Part shown: positions 45,727 to 54,895 of the stretch, piece by piece
Layout of the letters: each line of letters starts with the position of its first letter
Position numbering within the stretch: position 1 is the first letter of the stretch
Assembly (NCBI RefSeq): GCF_007752535.1
Contig: NZ_CP036426.1
Location: 248,001-312,000, forward strand
Source of the DNA: Tautonia plasticadhaerens
GTDB lineage: Bacteria; Planctomycetota; Planctomycetia; Isosphaerales; Isosphaeraceae
DNA: 64,000 nucleotides
Direction: 5' to 3'
Translations under genes and position numbers: made by a program
The notes under the pieces: generated by a model
Database searches by the model: none
What the model was told of the DNA's origin: nothing
What the model saw: only the letters and a program-made list of their open reading frames with translations

Positions 45727-48700
45727 TCAGCGCGTCAGGGCCGGTTCCGGGCGCTCCTCGGCGGCCGTCGGCCGCTCGGCCGGGGCCCTGCGGAACAGCT
45801 GGCTGAGGTCGTCCAGGTAGGAGTAGATGACCGGGACGGCCAGCAGCGTCAGCAGCAGCGACATCATCTGCCCGCCCACCGTCAGCACGGCGATCGACCG
45901 GCGTTCCTCGGCCCCGGGGCCGGTGGCGATGAGCAGCGGCATCAGGCCGGCCACGAAGGCGATGGTCGTCATCAGGATCGGCCGGAGCCGGTCGCGGTTG
46001 GCCCGGATGATCGCCTCGTGCCGGCCCATGCCCCCGGCCCGGAGCACGTTCATGTGGTCGACCTGGAGGATCGCCGCCTTCTTCACCACGCCGAAGAGCA
46101 CGAGGATGCCGAGCGCCGAGTAGACGTTCAGCGTCTCGCCCCCCCACGCCAGGCTGATCAGGCCGAACGGGATGGCCAGGGGCAGCGAGAGGAGGATCGT
46201 GAAGGGGTGGATCAGGTGCTCGTATTGCGCAGCGAGCACGATGTACATGAAGACGAAGGAGAGGACGAAGGTCCATCGGAAGTCGTCGAAGGTCCGCTCC
46301 AGCTCCCGGCCGCCGCCGAGGACACGGGTCTCCATCTCGGGCGGGACGCCCATCTCGTCGGCCGCGGCCTGCAGCGCCTCGATCCGGCCGCCGAGCGAGT
46401 AGCCTGGGGCGATGTTGGCGCGGACGGCCACCATCCGCTGGCGGTCGAGGCGGTCGATCCGGGCGGCGGCGTCGCCGATCCGGAAGGAGACGACGTTGTC
46501 GATCCGGGTCAGGACCGGGTCGGTGGGCATCTCCCGGGCGGCGGCGGCGACGCCCAGCAGGTCGATGCTGGGGTTGGCCCGGACGAAGAGCTGGGAGATC
46601 GACTGGACGTCCCCCCGGTCGACGCCGACCAGGCGGAGCTCGACGTCGTAGGCGTCGTCCACCGTCTCGTCCCGATACCGGGAGACGCGGTCGTCGCCGC
46701 CGACGGCGACGCGGAGCGTGTCGGCGATCTCCCGGACGTCGACGCCGAGCACGGCGGCCCGCTCCCGGTTGATGTCGACCAGAAGCTCCGGCTTGTCGAG
46801 CTGCAGGGTGGTGGTCAGGTCGACGATGCCGGGGATCTCCTCGGCCCTCGCCTTCAGGGCGTCGGCGAACGCGGCGAGGTCGAGCAGGTCCGGGCCGGTG
46901 ATCGAGAAGTCGATGTCGACGGGGGCCCCCTGCCGCAGCGAGGTCAGGTTCCGCACCGAGAGCCGCACGCCGGGGAGCGACTTGAGCCGCTCCCGGAGCT
47001 CGACCATCTTCTCCTGCTGGCTGAAGTTCCCCCGGAACGCCTCGCCCGGGTCGCCCTCCAGGAGCCCCCGGAACAGCCTCCCGAGGGAGAAGGTCCTCGT
47101 CTCGATGTCGGCCAGCCTCACGAACATCTCGCCCCGATTGACCGTCCCCCGGCCGCCGACGGTGGTGAGCACCGTCGTCACGCCCGGCTCGTGGAGGAGG
47201 TAGTCCTCGGCGACCCGCATCGCCTCGTCGGTCGAGACGAGGCTGGCCCCCTCCTGGGTCTCGACCCGGATCTCGAACTCGGACTCGTCGACGTTCGTCG
47301 GGATGTAGTCCCGTTTCACGTACTTGTAGAGCGGGACGTTCGCCGCGATCACCAGCACCGAGACCAGCAGCACCAGCCACCGGAACCGCATCGCCAGGCC
47401 GAGCATCCCGAGGTAGCCCCGCTCGATCACCCCGTAGAAGCCGCCCCGGGAGGCGGCCTGGCCGGGGCCGGTGGCGCCGGGCCGGAGCATCTTGCTGCAC
47501 ATCATGGGCGTCAGGCTGAAGCTGACGAGCATCGAGACGAGGATTGCCACCGAGGCGGTGATGCCGAACTCGTAGAGCATCCGGCCCGTGACGCTGGAGA
47601 GGAACGAGACGGGCAGGAAGACGATGATCAGGGAGAGGGTGGTCGCCAGCACCGCCGGCCCGATCTCCCGGGTGCCCCGGATGGCCGCCTCGAAGGGGTC
47701 CATGCCCCGCTCCTCGATGCAGTGGAAGATGTTCTCGAGCACGACAATCGCGTCGTCGATCACCACCCCCACCATCAGCACCAGGGCGAGCATCGTCATG
47801 TTGTTCAGCGTGAAGCCGAACAGCTTCATGAAGGCGAAGGTCGCGACGATCGAGGCCGGGATGGCCACCGAGGCGATGATCGTCGACCTCCAGGACCTCA
47901 TGAACGCCAGCACCGTCAGGCAGGCGAGGATGCTGCCGGAGACCAGGTGCGCCTCGATCTCGTGCAGGGCGGCGACGATGTAGCGCGACTGGTCCTGGAT
48001 CAGCTCCAGCTTCACGTCCGGCGGCAGCAGGCCCCGGGCCCGCTCCATCCGCCGCTTGACCCCCTCGATCACGTGGACCGTGTTCTCGCCCGACTGCCGC
48101 TGGACCTGGATGATGACCGCGGGCTCGCCGTCGAGCCGGGCGGCCGTGCGGACCTCCTTCGTGTCGTCGATCACCGTCCCCAGGTCCCGGAGGCGGATCG
48201 GCCGGCCGTTGACGGTGGCGATGACCAGCTCGGGGAAGTCCTCGGCGTCGTCGACCCGGCCCAGGGTCCTCATCGCGCGCTCGCGGCGGCCCTCGTCGAC
48301 GAGCCCGCCGGGGACCTCGGCGTTCTGTCGGGCGATGGCGTCCCGGACCTGGAGGATGGAGAGCTGGTGGGCGGCCAGGCTCGAGGCGTCGATCTCGACG
48401 CGGATGGCGCGCTCCTCGGCCCCGGAGATCGTCACCTCGCCGACGCCCGGGGCCGACTCGATGACGTTCTTCACCGCCCGGTCGGCCAGCAGGTACAGCT
48501 CCTTCGCGCTCCTGGGGCCCGAGACCGCCAGGGAGAGGATCGGTGAGGAGTCCAGGTCGCGCTTTTGCACGACGGGGGGGTCGATGTCGGGGGGCAGCAG
48601 GTTGAGCACCCCGGACACGGCGTCCCGGACGTCCTGCGCCCCGGCGTCGGAGTCGCGCGCCAGGTCGAAGGTGACGATCACGAACGACTGGCCGTCCCGG

Positions 48701-48954
48701 GAGATCGACCGCAGCTCGTCGATGCCCGCGACGGTGGCGATCGCGTCCTCGAGGACCTGGGAGACCTCGGACTCGACCTCGGTCGAGGCGGCGCCGGGGT
48801 AGGTCGTCCGCACGAAGACCGTCGGCAGATCCATGTTCGGGAAGCGGTCGACCCCCAGCGAGGGGAAGGCGGCGATGCCGGCCACGACGAACGCGAGGAT
48901 GAGCATCAGCGCGAACACGGGCCGGCGGACGCAGAGCTCGGCGAGCCAGTACAT
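45727..48954 (-). CDS. RND efflux transporter permease (AcrB/HAE1 family)
   Basis: A 1075-residue inner-membrane proton-driven exporter. It has the RND topology of 12 helices with two large periplasmic loops: the first helix near 10-30, then VRRPVFALMLILAF, PNMDLPTVFVRTTYPGAAS and VLEDAIATVAGIDEL. The proton-relay Asp pair lies in helix 4 (LVLMVGVVIDDAIVVLENIF), and the second half has the matching SLAWGGETLNVYSALGILVLFGVVKKAAIL. Length is normal (about 1040). It follows the adaptor gene by 76 nt on the same strand; a TolC-type outer-membrane protein is not in the window. The substrate range is unknown; drugs or toxic compounds are usual for this family. Confidence 0.94.
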   Translation of the reverse strand: MYWLAELCVRRPVFALMLILAFVVAGIAAFPSLGVDRFPNMDLPTVFVRTTYPGAASTEVESEVSQVLEDAIATVAGIDELRSISRDGQSFVIVTFDLARDSDAGAQDVRDAVSGVLNLLPPDIDPPVVQKRDLDSSPILSLAVSGPRSAKELYLLADRAVKNVIESAPGVGEVTISGAEERAIRVEIDASSLAAHQLSILQVRDAIARQNAEVPGGLVDEGRRERAMRTLGRVDDAEDFPELVIATVNGRPIRLRDLGTVIDDTKEVRTAARLDGEPAVIIQVQRQSGENTVHVIEGVKRRMERARGLLPPDVKLELIQDQSRYIVAALHEIEAHLVSGSILACLTVLAFMRSWRSTIIASVAIPASIVATFAFMKLFGFTLNNMTMLALVLMVGVVIDDAIVVLENIFHCIEERGMDPFEAAIRGTREIGPAVLATTLSLIIVFLPVSFLSSVTGRMLYEFGITASVAILVSMLVSFSLTPMMCSKMLRPGATGPGQAASRGGFYGVIERGYLGMLGLAMRFRWLVLLVSVLVIAANVPLYKYVKRDYIPTNVDESEFEIRVETQEGASLVSTDEAMRVAEDYLLHEPGVTTVLTTVGGRGTVNRGEMFVRLADIETRTFSLGRLFRGLLEGDPGEAFRGNFSQQEKMVELRERLKSLPGVRLSVRNLTSLRQGAPVDIDFSITGPDLLDLAAFADALKARAEEIPGIVDLTTTLQLDKPELLVDINRERAAVLGVDVREIADTLRVAVGGDDRVSRYRDETVDDAYDVELRLVGVDRGDVQSISQLFVRANPSIDLLGVAAAAREMPTDPVLTRIDNVVSFRIGDAAARIDRLDRQRMVAVRANIAPGYSLGGRIEALQAAADEMGVPPEMETRVLGGGRELERTFDDFRWTFVLSFVFMYIVLAAQYEHLIHPFTILLSLPLAIPFGLISLAWGGETLNVYSALGILVLFGVVKKAAILQVDHMNVLRAGGMGRHEAIIRANRDRLRPILMTTIAFVAGLMPLLIATGPGAEERRSIAVLTVGGQMMSLLLTLLAVPVIYSYLDDLSQLFRRAPAERPTAAEERPEPALTR

Positions 48955-49030
48955 GGGACCTCTTCCGTGCGGGGCCGGGGCCGGGGCGGACGCAGGGGCC
49001 GGGGGCGGACGCGGGAGCCGGGGGGGCCGG

Positions 49031-50302
49031 TCAGGGGGAGGGCGGGCCGCCGGCCCCGGCGCCGGGGAGCGAGGCGATCACCTCGTCCCGGATCTCGACC
49101 TCGGCGGTGCGGCCCTCCGAGCCGTCGACCAGCACGAGGTCGCCGGGGTCCAGCCCGCCGAGGATCTCGACGAGGTCGCCCCGCCGCAGGCCCAGCTCGA
49201 TCGGCTGCTCGACGGCCTGGCCGTCGACCACCTTCCAGACCTTCCGGGTCCCGGCGAACTCCACGACCGCCGAGCCCGGCAGGGCGATCGTCCGGCGGGA
49301 CTCGTCGAGCATCACCTCCCCCTGGGAGAACTGGCCGGCCTGGATGGCGTGGTCGGTGTTCGGCACGCGGGCCTCGAACAGCAGGGAGCGGCTGAAGGGG
49401 TCGATCGCGGGGCTGATCCGGCTGATCTCGACGTCGGGCAGCGCCGGCCCCTGCTGGACGCGGAGCCGGACCACCTGGCCGATCGCCAGGCTCGACGCGA
49501 AGGCCTCCGGGACCGTCCCCCGGTAGCGGAGCGGGTCGTCCCGGATCAGGGTGATGACCGGGTCGCCGACCTGGACGTACATGCCGGGGGCGACGCGGCG
49601 GTCCTGGACCCGGCCGTCGAAGGGGGCCCGGATCTCGGCGTCCGCCAGGGCTTGCCGGGCCAGCTCGAGCTGGGCGGCCCGGACCCGGGCCATGGCGATC
49701 ATCTCCCGCACGGAGTTGATGGCCGAGGCGTGCCGGGCCTTGGCGACCTGCTCGGCCGTGAGGGCCGTCTCGTACTCGGTGTCGGTGGCGACCTGGCGAT
49801 TCCGCAGGGCGGCGGACCGGTCGCGATCGGCCCGGGCCTGGTCCCAGAGGGCCTTCTGCTCCAGGACGATCGGGCAGGTCTCGGGCTCGACCTCGTCCAG
49901 CGCGTCGTCGGGGTCCAGGCCGATGGCGGCCCGGGCCTGGACCAGCTCGGCCTCGGCCTGGCGGACCTGCTCCTGGAGCTCCCGGCGGTCGAGGGAGGCC
50001 AGCACCGTGCCCGCCTCGACGAAGTCGCCGAGGTCGACGTGGACCCGGTCGATCCGGCCGGCGACCTTCGTCCCGACGACCGTCGTCTCGTCCGCGACGA
50101 GGTTGCCCTGGGTCGCCACCACCCGGTCCCAGTCCTGCTCGGCGACCCGGACCACTCGGACGCGCAGGGGCGGGGGGGCCGGCCGGGGGGTGGCCGCGAT
50201 CCCCTCGGTTTCCGAGCATCCGGTCAGCCCCGAGAGCAGCAGTCCGGAGAGCAGCACCAGGGGGAGGCCGGGGGGGACGGGGGGCGTCGGTTGGCCGGGC
50301 AT
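49031..50302 (-). CDS. RND efflux periplasmic adaptor (membrane fusion protein) lipoprotein
   Basis: A 423-residue HlyD/AcrA-type adaptor that bridges the RND pump to an outer-membrane channel. The N-terminal signal has a lipobox-like LSGLTGC. The lipoyl half-motifs are RVVRVAEQDWDRVVATQG and ADAEIRAPFDGRVQDRRVAPG, separated by a helical hairpin (about residues 100-220). Beta-barrel and membrane-proximal parts follow (VRLRVQQGPALPDVEISRI; VVDGQAVEQPIELG). The ATG at 50302 (MPGQPTPPVPPG) is chosen because it gives the lipoprotein signal. It is first in the operon with the RND permease. It is unrelated in sequence detail to the HlyD part of the sigma fusion at 23.4 kb. Confidence 0.92.
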   Translation of the reverse strand: MPGQPTPPVPPGLPLVLLSGLLLSGLTGCSETEGIAATPRPAPPPLRVRVVRVAEQDWDRVVATQGNLVADETTVVGTKVAGRIDRVHVDLGDFVEAGTVLASLDRRELQEQVRQAEAELVQARAAIGLDPDDALDEVEPETCPIVLEQKALWDQARADRDRSAALRNRQVATDTEYETALTAEQVAKARHASAINSVREMIAMARVRAAQLELARQALADAEIRAPFDGRVQDRRVAPGMYVQVGDPVITLIRDDPLRYRGTVPEAFASSLAIGQVVRLRVQQGPALPDVEISRISPAIDPFSRSLLFEARVPNTDHAIQAGQFSQGEVMLDESRRTIALPGSAVVEFAGTRKVWKVVDGQAVEQPIELGLRRGDLVEILGGLDPGDLVLVDGSEGRTAEVEIRDEVIASLPGAGAGGPPSP

Positions 50303-50805
50303 CGCGTGGGGTCCTCGGGGGCGGGTCGGGCCTCGGCGGGAGGGTCGCGGGGGTCGCGGGTGGGCTATTCTCAATTGAGCGTCGCCGAGGGGGGACGCGG
50401 CCGTCGTCGTCCGGGGAGGGGTCCGATTCGATTCGATAAGTGCCGCGGGGGCGGGACGATAGGGCAGCGTGTTAGATCCTGGAATAGCCCGCCCGGGGGC
50501 GATCGTCAACACCCCACCGGCGGCGGGCCGGGGGCCGTCGGGGACCGAAGGGTGGCCGACCCGGTCCGGCCGACCCGGCGGCCCTGGCGTCGGGGGAGGC
50601 GTCGGGGGCCCGGCCCTCGGGCACTGCGGCCGGCCCGGGGCCCCGCGATCGGGCCGCCTCGCCCGGCCCCCGGCCCTCGCGACTCCCCCCCCGCTGTCCC
50701 ACCGGACGGGCCGTCTGGCAGTGATCAGGGAGGGGGGGCGGATCCGCTGGCGGGGCGGGGGCCCCCGGGGAGCGATCGGTCGGGACCGAGGCGGGGGAGG
50801 CGACG
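50303..50805. other. Divergent intergenic region with a small palindrome
   Basis: 503 nt between the RND operon (-) and a membrane protein (+). The palindrome CTCAATTGAG (50370-50379) lies 68 nt upstream of the adaptor ATG, a fit position for an operator, but no regulator gene adjoins. I see nothing else I can support. Confidence 0.4.
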
Positions 50806-51234
50806 ATGAGTGGCGAGGGCGGGAGGTCGGTCCGGTTGGCCGGGGCGGCGAGGTGGGCGGGGCGGATCCTGGGCCTGCTGTCGCTGGGGGTGATCGGGAT
50901 GTTCGTGGCGGCGGAGCCCCCCTGGCCCTGGCGCCTGTCGATGCTCGAAGGGGCCCTGTTGGCCTGCTTCCCGGTCGGGATGGCCGCGGGCCTGGTGCTG
51001 GCCTGGTGGCGGGAAGGGCTCGGGGGGCTGGTGGCGGTGCTGGGGGTGCTGGGATTCTACCTCGTCCACCGGGTCGGGGCGGGGGAGTGGCCTCGGGGGC
51101 CCTGGTTCCTGATCTTCGCCAGCCCGTCGGCGTTCTCCCTGGCGTCCTGGGCGCTGAGGAGGCGTGGGGAGGGAGGGGTCAGGCGGTCGCCCCGGTCGGC
51201 TCCGGGTCCGACTGGAGTCGGCTGGCCCGGGTGA
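50806..51234 (+). CDS. Hypothetical four-helix membrane protein
   Basis: A 142-residue protein with hydrophobic stretches near residues 18-37, 45-68, 73-90 and 97-116 and a basic C-terminal tail. It resembles small DUF-type membrane proteins of planctomycetes (EPPWPWRLSMLEGALLACFPVG, ALLACFPVGMAAGLVLAWW), without a known function. GGGGGAGG lies upstream of the ATG. Its last 56 nt overlap the 3' end of the convergent large gene at 51179. Confidence 0.65.
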   Translation: MSGEGGRSVRLAGAARWAGRILGLLSLGVIGMFVAAEPPWPWRLSMLEGALLACFPVGMAAGLVLAWWREGLGGLVAVLGVLGFYLVHRVGAGEWPRGPWFLIFASPSAFSLASWALRRRGEGGVRRSPRSAPGPTGVGWPG

Positions 51235-54200
51235 ACGGCTCGGGGGGGGCCTGGCCGTCCTGCTCGGCCTCCCAGGTGTCGACCCAGCGGTCCCAGGTGA
51301 TCGGGTCGAGGTCCAGCAGCAGGCGGTCGGCCTCCAGGGGGGGGAGCGGGGGGACGGGCCGGGGGCCGGTGACGGCGGGGTAGAGCACCCGGGACTCGGC
51401 CTCGAGGTCGTAGGTCGCCTCGGTCTGGAGGCGGTCGCCGGCCCAGACGACCAGACCGGAGTCGGAGAAGCCGAAGGAGCGGACCTGGGGGGGCAGCAGG
51501 TGCTCGACCTGGGGCCGGGAGAGGTCGGCGTCGGCCATCTGGTCGAGCCCGGCCAGGGCGGCCTGGAGGACCCGGCGGCGGTCGTCGGGGAGGTGGTCGA
51601 CCCAGGGCGGGGCCACCAGATCGGCCAGCACCCAGCCGGAGGCGTGCTCGAAGACCACGGCGACCGGCTCGTCCCCAAGCTCGGGGAACCGCAGCGCGAC
51701 CCGGATGCGGTTGGAGCTGGTCTCGACCCCGGCCACCTCCCCCGGCAGGTCCTCCCAGGACCGGGAGTGCGCCAGCAGGGTGAGCAGCTCGCGCTCGACG
51801 AAGTGGGCCACCGCCTCCTCGACGTGGTGGCGGTCGTCCCTCAGGCGCTCCAGCCGGGCCTCTGCGCCGGGCCGCCGGGCCCGCTTCCGCCCGGCCCTCC
51901 GCATCCGGGAGAACATCCGGGGCAGCGTGCCGGAGTGGAACCCGGGGCGGAGCAGCCGGGGCATCGTCTCCCCATGGCCGCCGATGAGCACCCGGGGCAG
52001 CACCCTCGGCCGGTTCGCCCGGTAGAGCCGCCAGTTCTCCTTCAGCTCCCAGACGAGGAACCCGAAGACCCCGGGCAGCAGCAGCTGGGTGAGGAACCAG
52101 ATCGTCCCGGCCACCTCCTTGGGGTCGGGCACCCGGCCCTCCAGCGCCTCGGCCAGCGGCGGGATCATCAGGATCAGGATCGGCGCCATCACCTTGTGGG
52201 ACACCGTGACCACCGGGAAGTGCTTGATCGGGTTGAGCTGCGGCTCGACCAGCAGGTTGATGATGAACCGGACCGCGTAGGTGATGTAGAACCAGAATAC
52301 CCCGAGGATCGCCTTGCCGACGGCCGAGAGCCGGCCCTCGCCGCCCCGGAACCGGAGCCATTCGTCGACGGTGTAGAGCAGCCGGTCGACGTTCTCCAGC
52401 ACCGTGGCGAAGAAGTCCATGATGAACCGGACCAGGTCGCCGAAGATGTTGACCCGGATGACCCGCCAGGTGTGGACGATGTAGTCGGAGGTGATCTCCT
52501 CCATGTCCCGGCCGATCCGCAGGTTCAGCACCAGGCCGACCAGGACGAAGGTGGCCAGGGCGAGCCGCCGGGCCTGGTCGGGCCCCACCCCCATCAGGGC
52601 GAAGCCGAGCCAGGCCACCAGCGCCGGGCCGATCGGCTTGACCAGCATCCGCCAGAGCAGCTGGAAGGCCCGGGTCGTGATCAGCAGCCGGACGTAGTGC
52701 TGCCGGAGCACCCAGCGGGGGAAGTCGAAGGCGAACCCCTTGCCCACGTCGAAGAAGGCCCGGATCAGCCAGGCCACCTGGCGACGGAACCGGGGCACGT
52801 GGATCAGCCCCATCAGGAACAGGCCGGCGACGATGGTGACGTAGACCCAGGCCTCCGGGTCGTGGGGGATGACGTGCAACCCCCCCTCGTGCTCGGCGGC
52901 GGCCGCCGCCGTGCCCGACTCCTCGGCGGCGACCCGCTCGGCCACCAGCCGATCGGCCTCCAGCAGCGCCACCCCGTCGGCCGCCGTCCCGGCCACCAGG
53001 GCCGAGGCCACCCCCAGCCCCGAGGCCGCCCCGGCCATCGGGCCGGAGGCCGAGGCCCCCAGCGCCTCCACCAGCGCCGCCCCCGCCGCCGACGCCGCCC
53101 CCGCCGCCTCGGCCGCCTTCTCCGGGTCAACCCCGTAGCCCAGCTGCCGGGTCACCACCGCGAAGAGGTGGTCCGCGAAGAACAGGACCACGAACGCCCC
53201 GCCGAAGGGCAGCACCACGAACTGCGTCAGGAACCGGCCCGCCGGCGTGCCGAAGGCCAGCGAGCTGAACCGCTGCAGCCAGCGGAGGTACACCTCCCCC
53301 CTCCGGTAGATGCCGTCCAGCGCCACGGCCATCCGCCGGTTGGCCATCAGCAGGCGGTCCCCCCGGAAGAACTCCCGGGCCCCGGAGAGGTCCGGCAGCT
53401 TCACCTGGTTGCGGGCCACGGCGTCCCGGAGGTCCCCCATCGTCAGGAACCCCTGGGCCACGACCTTGTCCAGCAGCTCCTCGACGATCTTGTCGAAGGA
53501 GACCCGCTCGGCCACGTTCCCCGGCTCCAGGCCGGTCCGGAGCAGGGCCTCGGCCAGGGGCTCCCGGCATCGGCCCCGGAGCGTGACCTCGGCCCGATGC
53601 AGGGCCCCGGCGATGAGCTGGCCGAGCCTCCTGCGGTCCGGGTCCGAGATCCGGGCCTTCCGCAGCCGCCGCTGCGCCGACCTCAGGTGCTTGATCGCCA
53701 GCAGCTCCCGCTGGTGGGGCAGCAGCCGCTTGATCGGCCTCCGGCCGAGGGTGAGCATCCACTCGACCAGGTCGACCGTGTAGATCGGCCGCTCGAAGTC
53801 GACGCAGAGCCGCTGCAGGTCGAACAGGAGGCGGGCCTCGACCGCGTAGATCCCCTCCGAGGCCGGCGCCAGCAGGGCGGGCAGCGCCCTCCGCCAGTCG
53901 TCGGCCTCGGCCGGGTCCAGCCCGAGGGCCTCCACCAGCCGCTCCCCCAGCATCCCCAGCGCCGCCCGGGCCCGGGGCCAGGGGTGCGACGACGAGGGGG
54001 GCCCGAGGGGGTCGATGAACTTCGTCGACCTCGCCAGCTGGATGGCCGCCCGGACGACGTTCCCGCGCCTCATCGACCGCTCGGAGCGCCGGACCAGCCG
54101 CTCGGCCAGTTGCCGGGCGGGCTGGGGGGAGGGCAGCGGGTAGGTGCCGACCGCCTCGTCGGGCGGGGGGGCGTCGTCGGCCGCCTCGATCAGGGCCCCC

Positions 54201-54895
54201 AGCCGGCCCGGCTCCGGGGCGCCCGGGGGGCGGGTCCGGTCGAAGAGCAGCCGGGCGTCGAGGTCCTCGGCGATCGCCGCGTCGACCGCCTCGGTGTCCT
54301 CGATCGAGGGGAAGTAGCCGGGCAGCAGCCTCGGGGCGAAGTGCCTCAGCTCCAGGTACACCGCGACGAACTCGCGGTAGACCTCCCAGAGGTCCCGGGG
54401 GGGGAGCAGGTAGTCCTCGACCCGGAGGACCAGCCTCGCCTCGTCGAAGACCCCCTGGCCGATCCGGTCGACCCGGGCCCGGAGGTCGGCCTCGGGGATC
54501 CGGCCGGCCCTGCGGAGGCGCTCCAGCTCCTCGTCGACCCGGGCGTGGAAGAGCATCCTCCAGTACCGCAGGAGGATCTGGCCCCGGGTCATCGCCTCCA
54601 GCCGTTCCTGGGTGGGCTCGGCCAGCAGGATGATCGGCCCGGTCAGGGCGGCCTCGGCCTCGACGTCCAGGCCCAGCTCGTCGCGCTCGATGATGGTGGT
54701 CGCCGTGCTGGCGTCGAGCACGTAGGTCTTGCGGTGCGGCACCTGGATGCCGAGCGTGGCCATCTTGCGGTCGTGCTTGATGACCCGGCGGAGCACCCGA
54801 GGGGGGACCAGGGCCGCATGCGGGTCGGCCGCCCGCATCGCCCGCTTCAGCTCCTCCAGCGACATCCCCCCGCCACCGCCCGACCGGCTGCCCAT
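51179..54895 (-). CDS. Very large membrane protein of unknown function (1238 aa)
   Basis: I do not recognise a described family. The N-terminal half (about 1-560) is soluble and helical, with LPPRDLWEVYREFVAVYLELRHF and many Arg/Leu-rich repeats. A first hydrophobic pair lies at about 560-590 (FVVLPFGGAFVVLFFADHLFAVV). An Ala/Gly-rich spacer (about 600-680) and then several helices between about 690 and 970 follow (WVYVTIVAGLFLMGLIHVP; ATFVLVGLVLNLRI; AILGVFWFYITYAVRFIINLLV; TIWFLTQLLLPGVFGFLVWEL). A soluble C-terminal part (about 1000-1238) ends acidic. The start is ambiguous between ATG 54895 and 54865. No operon partner is seen. It reads as one clean frame, so it is a real gene; its role is open. 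Confidence 0.8.
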   Translation of the reverse strand: MGSRSGGGGGMSLEELKRAMRAADPHAALVPPRVLRRVIKHDRKMATLGIQVPHRKTYVLDASTATTIIERDELGLDVEAEAALTGPIILLAEPTQERLEAMTRGQILLRYWRMLFHARVDEELERLRRAGRIPEADLRARVDRIGQGVFDEARLVLRVEDYLLPPRDLWEVYREFVAVYLELRHFAPRLLPGYFPSIEDTEAVDAAIAEDLDARLLFDRTRPPGAPEPGRLGALIEAADDAPPPDEAVGTYPLPSPQPARQLAERLVRRSERSMRRGNVVRAAIQLARSTKFIDPLGPPSSSHPWPRARAALGMLGERLVEALGLDPAEADDWRRALPALLAPASEGIYAVEARLLFDLQRLCVDFERPIYTVDLVEWMLTLGRRPIKRLLPHQRELLAIKHLRSAQRRLRKARISDPDRRRLGQLIAGALHRAEVTLRGRCREPLAEALLRTGLEPGNVAERVSFDKIVEELLDKVVAQGFLTMGDLRDAVARNQVKLPDLSGAREFFRGDRLLMANRRMAVALDGIYRRGEVYLRWLQRFSSLAFGTPAGRFLTQFVVLPFGGAFVVLFFADHLFAVVTRQLGYGVDPEKAAEAAGAASAAGAALVEALGASASGPMAGAASGLGVASALVAGTAADGVALLEADRLVAERVAAEESGTAAAAAEHEGGLHVIPHDPEAWVYVTIVAGLFLMGLIHVPRFRRQVAWLIRAFFDVGKGFAFDFPRWVLRQHYVRLLITTRAFQLLWRMLVKPIGPALVAWLGFALMGVGPDQARRLALATFVLVGLVLNLRIGRDMEEITSDYIVHTWRVIRVNIFGDLVRFIMDFFATVLENVDRLLYTVDEWLRFRGGEGRLSAVGKAILGVFWFYITYAVRFIINLLVEPQLNPIKHFPVVTVSHKVMAPILILMIPPLAEALEGRVPDPKEVAGTIWFLTQLLLPGVFGFLVWELKENWRLYRANRPRVLPRVLIGGHGETMPRLLRPGFHSGTLPRMFSRMRRAGRKRARRPGAEARLERLRDDRHHVEEAVAHFVERELLTLLAHSRSWEDLPGEVAGVETSSNRIRVALRFPELGDEPVAVVFEHASGWVLADLVAPPWVDHLPDDRRRVLQAALAGLDQMADADLSRPQVEHLLPPQVRSFGFSDSGLVVWAGDRLQTEATYDLEAESRVLYPAVTGPRPVPPLPPLEADRLLLDLDPITWDRWVDTWEAEQDGQAPPEPFTRASRLQSDPEPTGATA

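Noticed and set aside
46018-48546. 842-residue open frame antisense to the RND permease
   Set aside because: A compositional shadow of a real high-GC gene; composition is His/Asp/Gly/Arg-rich without domains.
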